Shown here: one piece after another, positions 1-7,836 of the stretch
Numbering within the stretch: position 1 is the stretch's first letter
Layout of the letters: every line of letters starts with the position of its first letter
Assembly (NCBI RefSeq): GCF_014873755.1
Contig: NZ_JADBEG010000001.1
Location: 6,360,501-6,424,500, forward strand
Direction: 5' to 3'
DNA length: 64,000 bases
Origin: Amycolatopsis lexingtonensis
GTDB lineage: Bacteria > Actinomycetota > Actinomycetes > Mycobacteriales > Pseudonocardiaceae
Notes under the pieces: model-generated
What the model was told of the DNA's origin: nothing
What the model saw: the letters and a program-made list of their open reading frames with translations, nothing else
Database searches by the model: none
Position numbers and translations under genes: made by a program

Positions 1-491
1 GCGGTGTCCAGCATCCAGACACCGCGGCCGTCGTACCCGCCGGTCGACGCCTTGAGCACGACCGGCCAGCCGTGCTCGCCGCCGAACTTCACCACGTCGT
101 CCACTGTGGACACCTCGGCGAACGCCGGGCCCGGCACGCCGAGGCCCGCCATCATCTCGCGCATCACCAGCTTGTTCTGCGCGAAGCCCAGCGCCGACGG
201 CGCCGGCCGGATGACGTAGCCCTCCATCGCCAGCGTCAGCAGGTGCTCGCCCGGCACGTGCTCGTGGTCGAACGTGAGCACGTCGACCGAGGCCGCGAAC
301 TTCCGCAGGGCTTCGAGGTCGGTGTGGTGCCCCAGGGTGACGTCGCCCGCGACGAGCCCCGCGGCTTCGTTCTCGCTCGCGGCGAGCACGCGCAGGGACT
401 GGCCGAGGGAGATCGCCGCCTGGTGGGTCATCCGGGCCAGCTGGCCGCCGCCCACCATGCCCACGACGGGCAGACCGGTGTGTTTGTCCAT
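1..491 (-). CDS. purK: PurK, N5-carboxyaminoimidazole ribonucleotide synthase (3' end off the window)
   Basis: Only the first 163 codons are present; the gene runs off the left edge. PurK carboxylates aminoimidazole ribonucleotide with ATP and bicarbonate in de novo purine synthesis and is an ATP-grasp enzyme. The N-terminal motif MVGGGQLARM (about residues 13-22) is the family's nucleotide-binding start, followed by the stretches TFDHEHVP and VVLKASTGGYDGRGV, typical of PurK. The start is ATG at 491. A TAGGCT -10-like box on the minus strand (502-507) lies 10 nt upstream, so the leader is probably very short. In mycobacteria purK neighbours purE and a GtrA gene; here two GT87 genes and others intervene. 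Confidence 0.93.
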   Translation of the reverse strand, partial: MDKHTGLPVVGMVGGGQLARMTHQAAISLGQSLRVLAASENEAAGLVAGDVTLGHHTDLEALRKFAASVDVLTFDHEHVPGEHLLTLAMEGYVIRPAPSALGFAQNKLVMREMMAGLGVPGPAFAEVSTVDDVVKFGGEHGWPVVLKASTGGYDGRGVWMLDT

Positions 492-518
492 AGCGCCAGT
501 CAGCCTACTGCGCCGATT

Positions 519-607
519 TTTGACAATCCGACCGGCAGTCACGGCGGAAAGTGCGGTCAGCGGGTCGGCGCCGGACCGTTCCACCTGCTTTCGGCCGGAT
601 TGTCAAA
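519..607. repeat. Inverted pair of a 12-bp motif upstream of purK
   Basis: TTTGACAATCCG at 519-530 is exactly repeated in inverse orientation at 596-607. The match continues with one mismatch as CCG, so each copy reads TTTGACAATCCGrCCG from its outer end. The copies face each other across 65 bp of the purK upstream region, and the right copy overlaps the stop codon of the neighbouring glycosyltransferase gene. It could be a pair of operators for a looping regulator or a long-range hairpin; nothing in the sequence decides between these. Confidence 0.5.
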
Positions 608-1817
608 CTGTCACGACCTGGGGTGACCGCCGGACCAGGCGAAGCTCACGCGCCGCCAGCCCGAGGATCCCGGCCGCCGCCGCGAGGACGTAGACGTTGC
701 CGAGGACCGACCAGCCCAGGCCCCAGCCGAACTCCCGGTCACCGCCGTTGGGCACCAGCATCACGATCTGCGAGAGGAACAGCGCCGCCACCGCCGCCGC
801 GGCCCACCAGCGGGCCTTGACCACCAGCAGCGTGAGCAACGGCACGCACCAGACCCAGTGGTGCGACCACGACACCGGCGACAGCAGCAGCCCGTAGAAC
901 GCCGTCACGAGCAACGCCGCCGCGTCCTCACCGCGCCGGTGCAGCCGCACGACCAGCCACACCGCGGGCACCGCCAGCACCGCCGCCACCCCGACCGCCA
1001 CCGCCAGCGACCAGGGGGCCAGCGCCGAGGCCCGGTTGACCAGCCCGTTGAGCGACTGGTTGAAGATCCAGTGCACCGACCCGACCCGGCTCGGGTCGGT
1101 CGCCGAATCCCGCCAGAACCGCGCCGCGTCGACCGGGATCACCGCGAACATCACCGCTTCGAGCGCCACGAACGTGCCCAGGGCCCGCAGCCCGTCCTTC
1201 CACCGGCCCGTGAAGAACAGGTGCGGCACGAAGATCAGCGGGGTCAGCTTGATCGCCGCCGCCACGCCGATCAGCACGCCCGCCCACCGCGACCTCCGCG
1301 CGGACAGCACCAGGACGTCCAGCACCACGAACGCCATCAGTATCAAGTTGATCTGGCCCAGGAACAGCGTCTTCCACACCGGTTCCAGCGCCAGCGCGAT
1401 GGCCGTTCCCGCCGGCAGCGCCCACCGGCTTCTTCCCAGAAGCGACGAGCCCCCCGGCGACGACGAAACCACCGTGATCACGACCATAAGACCGACCACC
1501 GACAAAAACGCGATCACGCCCCAGACCAGGCCCGACGGCACGAGAGCCAGCGGCAGGAACAGCGGCGCGGCGGCGGGCGTGTAAGTGAACGGCAGCCGCA
1601 CCCAGTCCGGCAGCGCCGTCAGCACGTCGCGCGTGTAGAGCGGGTCACCGTGCAGCAGCGTCAGCGCGCTGGCGCGGTAGACGGCGCTGTCCGCGCCCAG
1701 GTGCCAGCCGGCCAGCCAGGCGAGGACGCCGAAAGCCAGCACCAGCAGCGCGATCCCGCCGGCCAGGAGCAGGCCGAGCCGGCCCCGCGGGTCAGACGCC
1801 GGCTTCGACGTCGACAT
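603..1817 (-). CDS. GT87 family membrane glycosyltransferase (DUF2029, mannosyltransferase-like)
   Basis: A 404-residue multispanning membrane protein with about ten hydrophobic segments. It matches the GT87 family of polyprenol-phosphate-sugar-dependent transferases, whose known actinobacterial member is PimE, an alpha-1,2-mannosyltransferase. The first extracytoplasmic loop carries GADSAVYR with Asp43, the position of the acidic catalytic residue in GT-C enzymes. Conserved blocks LGQINLILM and VAAAIKLTPLIF, and the late SWSHHWVW motif, are present. The start overlaps the end of the paralogous upstream gene (1792-3141) by 26 bp, so the two are probably one operon and translationally coupled. 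The acceptor cannot be told; envelope glycolipid is the usual role. Confidence 0.85.
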   Translation of the reverse strand: MSTSKPASDPRGRLGLLLAGGIALLVLAFGVLAWLAGWHLGADSAVYRASALTLLHGDPLYTRDVLTALPDWVRLPFTYTPAAAPLFLPLALVPSGLVWGVIAFLSVVGLMVVITVVSSSPGGSSLLGRSRWALPAGTAIALALEPVWKTLFLGQINLILMAFVVLDVLVLSARRSRWAGVLIGVAAAIKLTPLIFVPHLFFTGRWKDGLRALGTFVALEAVMFAVIPVDAARFWRDSATDPSRVGSVHWIFNQSLNGLVNRASALAPWSLAVAVGVAAVLAVPAVWLVVRLHRRGEDAAALLVTAFYGLLLSPVSWSHHWVWCVPLLTLLVVKARWWAAAAVAALFLSQIVMLVPNGGDREFGWGLGWSVLGNVYVLAAAAGILGLAARELRLVRRSPQVVTV

Positions 1818-3141
1818 GCTCGTCCGGTGCGGCCTTCTCCCGCGCTCGACGGAGGAGCCCCCAGCGCAGGATCAGCGCGAAGGCCAGCACGACCGGCATC
1901 AGGATGTAGGCGTCCCCCAGCACGTTCTGCCACACCTTCCAGTGCAGCTCGACGTTGCGGCCGTTCGGCAGGATCAGCAGCACGCAGCTGACGAACACGA
2001 AGGCGACCAGCCCGGTCCCGACCCAGCGCTTCCACGCCGTCTTCGGGGTGGTCTTCGGCAGTCGCGAGACCAGCAGCACGATCAGCGGGATGACCCACAC
2101 CCAGTGGTGGGTCCACGAGATCGGCGAGATCAGCAGCGTCCAGAACGCCGTGACGAGCAGCGCGGCCAGCGCCTGTCCCTTGCGGTGGAACCGCATGAGC
2201 AGCCACAGCGCCGGGATCGCGAGCAGGAAGCCGATGCCCATCGCCGCCTTCGACGCCCACGGCGCGAGGTCGGTGGCCCGGTTCATCAGCGCGTTCAGCG
2301 ACTGGTTGCCCGCCCAGTGCACCGGCCCGATCCGGCCGGTGTCCGGCAGCGTGACGGTCCAGTACTTGGCAGCGTCGTGCGTGTTGATCAGGAACATCAG
2401 GCCCTGGAGCAGCACGAACGTCGCGAAGCCGCGGATCGCGTCCATCCGGCGGCCGGTGACGAACAGGTGCCCGAGGAACACCAGCGGCGTCAGCTTGATC
2501 GCCGCGGCGACGCCGACCAGCACGCCGCCCCAGCGGCTCCCGCGGGCGCCGATGACCAGCATGTCCAGCAGGATCATGGCCATCAGGATCAGGTTGATCT
2601 GGCCGAGGAAGATCGTCCGCCACACCGGCTCGAGGCCGAGGAAGACCAGGAAGAACACGATGGTCGAGCGGGCGGGCGAGGCCCACCAGCGCGGGCCGTC
2701 GGCGGCGGGACGCGGCAGGGCGCCGATCGCGATCCGGATCGACAGCGCCATCGCGCCGAGCGAGACGGCGGTGATCAGGCCCCACGAAATCTGCGTCGGG
2801 AAGGCCGCGAGCGGCACGAAGATCAGCGCCGCCGTCGGTGGGTAGGTGAACGGCAGCAGCGCCCACCACGGTTCGTTGGGCAGCGTGTTCGCGTCGTAGA
2901 GCGAATCGCCGTGCAGCAGCGTCAGCGCACCCGCCCGGTACACCGCGCTGTCGACGCCGAGCACCCAGTCGTGCTGCCAGCCGTAGATGCCGTACCCGAT
3001 CGCGACCAGCGGGATCACCGACAGGATCAGGATCGACCGCGGGCGGACGGACAGGCGGGCGAGTGACTTCCGCAGGGCCAGCCGGTGCTCGGATCTGGCT
3101 GCGACTTCGCCGTCGACGTCGGTGGGTACGGTCCTGGTCAC
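1792..3141 (-). CDS. GT87 family membrane glycosyltransferase, paralogue of the next gene
   Basis: A 449-residue polytopic protein closely resembling the neighbour at 603-1817, with the same order of motifs: GVDSAVYR in the first loop (Asp64), LGQINLILM, VAAAIKLTPLVF and SWTHHWVW. It has a longer cytoplasmic N-terminus and a hydrophilic, acidic C-terminal tail. The family transfers mannose or arabinose from polyprenyl-phosphate donors on the outer face of the membrane. The tandem arrangement indicates local gene duplication; the two may add successive sugars to the same glycolipid, which is inference. The start is GTG at 3141. Confidence 0.85.
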   Translation of the reverse strand: MTRTVPTDVDGEVAARSEHRLALRKSLARLSVRPRSILILSVIPLVAIGYGIYGWQHDWVLGVDSAVYRAGALTLLHGDSLYDANTLPNEPWWALLPFTYPPTAALIFVPLAAFPTQISWGLITAVSLGAMALSIRIAIGALPRPAADGPRWWASPARSTIVFFLVFLGLEPVWRTIFLGQINLILMAMILLDMLVIGARGSRWGGVLVGVAAAIKLTPLVFLGHLFVTGRRMDAIRGFATFVLLQGLMFLINTHDAAKYWTVTLPDTGRIGPVHWAGNQSLNALMNRATDLAPWASKAAMGIGFLLAIPALWLLMRFHRKGQALAALLVTAFWTLLISPISWTHHWVWVIPLIVLLVSRLPKTTPKTAWKRWVGTGLVAFVFVSCVLLILPNGRNVELHWKVWQNVLGDAYILMPVVLAFALILRWGLLRRAREKAAPDEHVDVEAGV

Positions 3142-3212
3142 CGCACCAGGAAATCATGACCGGCCCGGTCCAGGTCAGCGAGGTCCGGGCGGAAGCGGAC
3201 TTTTCGGGCGTT

Positions 3213-4061
3213 CTACGCTCGCGCGAGCTGGGCCAGCAGGTCGCAGGCGAGTTCGTGGGTGGCCGGCAGCCGCACCGCGGACACGCGAGGTTTGCCCGCG
3301 TCGGCCAGCTGCGCGTCCACCGACAGGCGCTCGTTCAGCGCCCGCCGCAGCGCGACGCCGTGCGAACCGACCCGGTCGTCCTTCGGGACCAGCGCGGCGA
3401 CGACGGACGGCCCGAGCGAAGCGACGCTCTGCCCGCTGTCGAACACCGCCCGCAGCGCGTCCGCGACCAGGATCATCCCGGTCAGCCGCGGGAAGCCGGC
3501 CACGGTGCTGAGGTCGAGCGAGACGACCAGGAGCACGTGCTCCTCGGCGGCGGGCCGCTCCCGCGCGGCGGCCGCCCGGTAGACCTCGTAGAGCCGGGTG
3601 CGCAGGTACGCGGCCGAGGGCAGGCCGGTCAGCGGATCGGTCACCTCGGTGTGCACGAGCTGGTCGGTGGCGACGTCGGCCCAGGCCAGCGCGGTGGTCC
3701 GGAGCAGCCGCGCCGGGGTGGCGTCGACGTCCGGCGAGACGAAGCCGTCGCCGCCGTGGTCGAGGACGGCGTGCAGCGCGGCGAGGTCGGCGAGGGTTTC
3801 CGCGAGGCCGGCGCCTGCCGCCGCCCGTGCCCTGGCCAGCCCGGCGAGCGCGGTTTCCGCGGCCTCGGCCCGGCCCTTGACCATCACGGCCGCGCAGACG
3901 GCGTCGACCTCGGGCAGGGCCCAGTCACTGGGGAACCGCCAGCCCGCGGCCAGGCTGGCCGTCCGCCAGCGGGCGCGCAACGCGCGCAGCGAGCGATCGC
4001 GCTCGGCCTGTGCCTTGGGCGGGACGTCACCGGGGCCGGAGCGCGTAGCCGGAACGTCCAC
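3213..4061 (-). CDS. Degenerate GGDEF-domain protein, probably catalytically inactive
   Basis: A 282-residue soluble protein. The C-terminal half starts with TDPLTGLPSAAYLRTRL (about 141-157), the classic entry to a GGDEF diguanylate cyclase domain, and continues with the beta strand VVSLDLS where cyclases carry a metal-binding Asp. At the place where the RxGGDEF signature should be, the protein reads SLGPSVVAALVP (about 215-226), so the catalytic loop is absent. The N-terminal 130 residues are alpha-helical and Ala/Arg-rich with no recognised domain. The likely role is a c-di-GMP or GTP-binding sensor or protein-interaction module, not synthesis. It stands alone, divergent from the ECF fusion gene. 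Confidence 0.7.
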   Translation of the reverse strand: MDVPATRSGPGDVPPKAQAERDRSLRALRARWRTASLAAGWRFPSDWALPEVDAVCAAVMVKGRAEAAETALAGLARARAAAGAGLAETLADLAALHAVLDHGGDGFVSPDVDATPARLLRTTALAWADVATDQLVHTEVTDPLTGLPSAAYLRTRLYEVYRAAAARERPAAEEHVLLVVSLDLSTVAGFPRLTGMILVADALRAVFDSGQSVASLGPSVVAALVPKDDRVGSHGVALRRALNERLSVDAQLADAGKPRVSAVRLPATHELACDLLAQLARA

Positions 4062-4330
4062 TGGCCCCCCATCCCTTTCGTCCGGTGCGTGTGGATCTTG
4101 GTCGGTGCTTCACGGTGAGGACGTGCCCCACCGGACCCCGTGACGCGTACTCGCGAGTTTTGTTAAGAAGCTTTTCCACGCCGTGACCCGGGGGTGGGTG
4201 ATTTTGCTGCGCCGTCGGAGTCAACACCCCGACCACCGCGTGACGGCCCGGGGTGGGTCAGTCACACTTGTCTCGCGTCCCGGATCGGCCTGTAATGGCA
4301 GGTCCTGGCCCTAGCCGACCGAGGAGTGCC

Positions 4331-6535
4331 GTGTCCACCGTTCCCGCCGATCTCAGCGGAAAGAGTGACGCCGAGCTGATCGCGGAAGTCCGCTCGGGAA
4401 AGATCGCCTCGTACGGGGCGCTTTACGAACGGCACACCGGTGCGGCCCACAACCTGGCCCGCCAGCTGGCCCGCTCGAGCTCCGAGGCGGATGACCTCGT
4501 GTCCGAAGCGTTCGCCAAGGTGCTGGACACGCTGCGTGGCGGAAAGGGCCCGGACACCGCCTTTCGGGCCTACCTGCTGACCGCTCTTCGTCACACGGCG
4601 TACGACCGCACCCGCAAGGAACGCCGGATCGACCTCAACGAGGACATGAGCGAGGTCGGCGGGGCCGCGGCCGAGGCGCTGACCGTCCCGTTCTCCGACA
4701 CCGCCGTCGCCGGGCTCGAACGGACGATGGCCGCGAAGGCGTTCGCCCGGCTGCCCGAACGCTGGCAGGCGGTGCTCTGGCACACCGAAATCGAGCAGCA
4801 GAGCCCGGCCGAGGTCGCGCCCCTGCTCGGGCTGACCGCAAACGGCGTCTCCGCGCTCGCCTACCGCGCCCGCGAGGGCCTCCGCCAGGCCTATTTGCAG
4901 GTCCACCTGCAGGAAAACGCCGAGGAACGCTGCCGCGCCTGCGCCGACCGGCTGGGTGCCTGGACGCGAGACGGGCTGTCCAAGCGCGAACGCAACCAGG
5001 TCGAGAACCACCTCGACGAGTGCGAGAACTGCCGGGCGCTGGCAGCCGAGCTCGCCGACGTCAACGGCGGGCTGCGCGCGATCATCGCCCCGATCGTCCT
5101 GGGCGGCGCGGCCCTCGGGTACCTCGCCACCATCGGCGCCGCGAAAGCGAGCGCGGCCACGGCGGCAGCAGCCGGTGCGGCCGCCGCGGGTGCGGGTGCG
5201 GCCGCCGGGGGCAAGGCCGGCGCGGCCGCCGGAGCCGCCGCGGCCGGCCCCCGCCAGTTCGCCGGGGTGGCCGCCTCGGGCACGGCGGTCGTCGCGGCCA
5301 TCGTCATCGCGCTCACCGCCGGCGGCGGGGCCCAGGAGATCCCGGTCGCGGCCGCGGTGCCGCCGCCGGCCGCCCAGCCCGTCCAGCCGCCGGCGCCGAA
5401 GCCCCAGCCGCCGGCTCCCCCCGCACCGCCGCAGCCCCCGGCCCCGCCCGCGGCGCCCGCGGTCGAGCCCCCGCCGGCGCCCGTCGCGCCGCCCGCGCCC
5501 GCGCCGCCGGCACCCCCGGCCCCGCCCGCGCCGGCCGCGCCGTCGATGTCCGCGACGACCCCGCCGGGCGGCGTCGAGCTGAGCCCCGGCGCCGCGACGA
5601 ACCTGCCGATCACGGTCCGCAACGACGGCGGCAGCGTGTCGGAGCCGGTGGCCGTCGCGCTGACGCTGCCGCAGGGCGTGCACGCGGTCGACGCGGCCGG
5701 CGGCGGCGCCCCGATGGCGTTCGCGCAGGGCGGAGCCCCGATCTCGGTGAACTGCCCCGGCGGCGACGGCACGGTCGTCTGCAAGACCGGCAGCGGCCTC
5801 GAGCCCGGCCAGAGCGCCACGCTGAACTTCCGGCTCAAGGCCGACGACGACGCCAAGGGCGGCGTGGTCACCGGGTCGATCACCGCGGGCGGGCAGGTGA
5901 GCGTCAAGATCAGCGTCACCGTCACCGTCAAGCAGCCGCCGGACGCGGTGGTCCTGGAAGCGCAGGGCGACGGGCTTTCGGCGTTCCCGTGGACCCGCAA
6001 CCCGCTGGTCTACGTGCGCGTCCGCAACACCGGCGAGACGACCAAGCCGGTCACGGTCACCTTCGACCACCCGCTCTGGCAGTGGTGGAGCCTGCGCGGC
6101 TTCCCGTGCGCGCCGTCCGGCGAGGGCGCGACCTGCACGACGAACAGCGCGCTGGCCCCCGGCCAGCACGTCAACCTGTGGGTGCGGCTGAAGGGCCGTC
6201 CCGACGACGGGCGCGTGACGATCACGGCGACGCTCGGCAAGGCCTCCGCGCAACCGGTCACCATCGACTTCGGCTGCTGGCACCACTGGTGCGGCAAGGA
6301 CCCGCTGCCGACGAGCACCTCACCGTCGTCGACGACGACCACTCCGACCACCCCGTCGAAGCCGACTCCGTCGAAGCCCTCGTCGACCCCGCCGACGACG
6401 ACGGAGACCAAGCCGACGAGCGAGCCCCCGGCGTCGACGACCACGACCAGCGCGCCGCCGCGGCCGGGCACGAACCCGGGCCCGAAGCAGCCGACCGTTA
6501 CCCCCGAAAAGGGTTTCGGCTGGCTGACGGGGTAG
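4331..6535 (+). CDS. ECF sigma factor fused to zinc-finger anti-sigma-like domain, membrane segments and secreted CARDB-like domains
   Basis: Start GTG 4331 is chosen because GAGGAG at 4321-4326 is 4 nt upstream. The 734-residue protein contains sigma region 2 (about 28-98), sigma region 4 (about 138-186, with LPERWQAVLW), a putative zinc finger (C201, C204, H227, C231, C234), a hydrophobic segment (about 251-271), an Ala/Gly-rich stretch, a second hydrophobic segment (about 313-331), a long Pro/Ala linker, two immunoglobulin-like CARDB/DUF11-type domains (about 440-670) and a Thr/Ser/Pro-rich tail. The layout resembles actinobacterial ECF proteins with a built-in zinc-finger regulator, where the sigma part stays at the membrane until an envelope signal releases it. 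Signal and regulon are unknown. Confidence 0.85.
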   Translation: MSTVPADLSGKSDAELIAEVRSGKIASYGALYERHTGAAHNLARQLARSSSEADDLVSEAFAKVLDTLRGGKGPDTAFRAYLLTALRHTAYDRTRKERRIDLNEDMSEVGGAAAEALTVPFSDTAVAGLERTMAAKAFARLPERWQAVLWHTEIEQQSPAEVAPLLGLTANGVSALAYRAREGLRQAYLQVHLQENAEERCRACADRLGAWTRDGLSKRERNQVENHLDECENCRALAAELADVNGGLRAIIAPIVLGGAALGYLATIGAAKASAATAAAAGAAAAGAGAAAGGKAGAAAGAAAAGPRQFAGVAASGTAVVAAIVIALTAGGGAQEIPVAAAVPPPAAQPVQPPAPKPQPPAPPAPPQPPAPPAAPAVEPPPAPVAPPAPAPPAPPAPPAPAAPSMSATTPPGGVELSPGAATNLPITVRNDGGSVSEPVAVALTLPQGVHAVDAAGGGAPMAFAQGGAPISVNCPGGDGTVVCKTGSGLEPGQSATLNFRLKADDDAKGGVVTGSITAGGQVSVKISVTVTVKQPPDAVVLEAQGDGLSAFPWTRNPLVYVRVRNTGETTKPVTVTFDHPLWQWWSLRGFPCAPSGEGATCTTNSALAPGQHVNLWVRLKGRPDDGRVTITATLGKASAQPVTIDFGCWHHWCGKDPLPTSTSPSSTTTTPTTPSKPTPSKPSSTPPTTTETKPTSEPPASTTTTSAPPRPGTNPGPKQPTVTPEKGFGWLTG

Positions 6536-6545
6536 CGTCCGCGCG

Positions 6546-7043
6546 GTGCGCGAGCTGCTGAAAAAGCATCGCGAGCTCCTCCGCTTCGCCGTAGTCGGCG
6601 GGATCAGCTTCGTGATCACGATGTCGGTCAACTACGGCCTGAAGTTCACCGTGCTGCGGACCCACCCGGTGACGGCGCTGATCCTCGGCGTCCTGGTCGC
6701 GACGATCTTTTCCTACGTCGCCAACCGCGAGTGGTCGTTCCGCACCCGCGGCGGCCGCGAGCGGGCGCACGAAGCGGCGTTGTTCTTCTTGTTCAGCGGT
6801 ATCGCGCTGGGCCTGAACGCGCTGCCGCAGTGGTTCTCGCGGTACGTGCTGGACCTGCAGGCGCCGCGGCTTTCTCCGATCGGCGTCGAGGTGGCCGACT
6901 TCGTCAGCGGAATCGTCATCGGAACGCTGCTGGGGACGGCGTTCCGCTGGTGGGCGTTCAAGAAATGGGTGTTCCCGGCCGAGGACGCGCGGTTCGTCGC
7001 GCTCGCGGAGGATCCGGACATTCAGGACCGGAAAGCCGCCTGA
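6546..7043 (+). CDS. GtrA-like membrane protein (first copy)
   Basis: A 165-residue protein with four predicted membrane helices, matching the GtrA family of small membrane proteins that take part in moving polyprenyl-linked sugars across the membrane. Motifs LLRFAVVGGISF near the N-terminus, NREWSFRTRGGR in the middle and RWWAFKKWVF near the end are shared with the next gene. The GTG start has no ribosome-binding site; a TAGCGT -10-like box (6533-6538) lies 7 nt upstream and includes the stop codon of the sigma fusion gene, so the transcript may be leaderless. In mycobacteria a single GtrA gene sits beside purK. Confidence 0.85.
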   Translation: MRELLKKHRELLRFAVVGGISFVITMSVNYGLKFTVLRTHPVTALILGVLVATIFSYVANREWSFRTRGGRERAHEAALFFLFSGIALGLNALPQWFSRYVLDLQAPRLSPIGVEVADFVSGIVIGTLLGTAFRWWAFKKWVFPAEDARFVALAEDPDIQDRKAA

Positions 7044-7081
7044 ACCACAGGTCATCGCGGTGTGCTCCTAGACTGCGTGGT

Positions 7082-7606
7082 GTGACCGTTGTGGAAACCG
7101 TGCTCAAGCGCACGCCGGAACCACTGCGTTCGGTGCTGATCAAGCACCGGGAGCTGCTGAAGTTCGCGATCGTGGGCGGCACGACGTTCCTGGTCGACAA
7201 CGGGGTCTGGTACGTCCTCAAGCTGACGGTGCTGGAGCCGAAACCGACCACCGCGAAGGCGATCGCGATCATCGTCGCGACGATCGTGTCGTACATCCTC
7301 AACCGCGAGTGGTCCTTCCGGACCCGCGGCGGCCGCGAACGCCACCACGAGGCGGCGCTGTTCTTCGTGATCAGCGGGATCGCGGTCGTGGTGAACCTGA
7401 TCCCGCTGTACGTGTCGAGGTACGTGCTCCACCTGGAGATGCCACACGTGACGCGGCTGGTGCAGGAGGTCGCGGACTTCGCGAGCGGGTCGATCATCGG
7501 CATGCTGCTCGCGATGTTCTTCCGGTTCTGGGGCTTCAAGAAGTGGGTGTTCCCGGACGAGCTCGGCGAGCGGCGGCGCGACAGCGACGTCACCCGGATC
7601 CGCTAA
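7082..7606 (+). CDS. GtrA-like membrane protein (second copy)
   Basis: A 174-residue paralogue of the preceding gene: LLKFAIVGGTTF, NREWSFRTRGGR and RFWGFKKWVF are aligned in the same order, with four membrane helices. GTG 7082 is chosen over the long upstream open frame because homology to copy one begins here and TAGACT (7069-7074) lies 7 nt upstream, the spacing of a leaderless promoter. The two copies may form hetero-oligomers or serve different lipid-linked sugars; that is inference. The two GT87 enzymes nearby are the kind that use polyprenyl-phosphate sugars. Confidence 0.84.
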   Translation: MTVVETVLKRTPEPLRSVLIKHRELLKFAIVGGTTFLVDNGVWYVLKLTVLEPKPTTAKAIAIIVATIVSYILNREWSFRTRGGRERHHEAALFFVISGIAVVVNLIPLYVSRYVLHLEMPHVTRLVQEVADFASGSIIGMLLAMFFRFWGFKKWVFPDELGERRRDSDVTRIR

Positions 7607-7611
7607 GGTAC

Positions 7612-7643
7612 TTGTCTTCAGACATGTAGTTGTCTACAGTCAT
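7612..7643. promoter_or_regulatory. Tandem dyad operator upstream of MFS gene
   Basis: Two 14-bp direct repeats, TTGTCTTCAGACAT (7612-7625) and TTGTCTACAGTCAT (7630-7643), share 12 of 14 bases with starts 18 bp apart. Each overlaps a dyad: TGTCT-TC-AGACA at 7613-7624 and TGTAG-ttgt-CTACA at 7625-7638. The AT content stands out from the surroundings. This is the format of a TetR- or MarR-type operator, placed about 200 bp before the transporter start; the cognate regulator is not adjacent. Confidence 0.55.
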
Positions 7644-7836
7644 CTTCGTCAGTGTTCCTTCGTGAGGACGCCGTCCGGGTTCGGCCGGGCGAGCGGGACG
7701 ATTAGAGGTGGTTTCCGAGCGTGAAGAGGTCGCACCCGCCCAGCGGGTGACGATGGAACCTTTTCCCGGCTCGACGGGACGCGTTTTCCCGCGCGTCCGC
7801 ATCTCTCGTCCCTTCTGACGAAACAAGGACTTTCTC

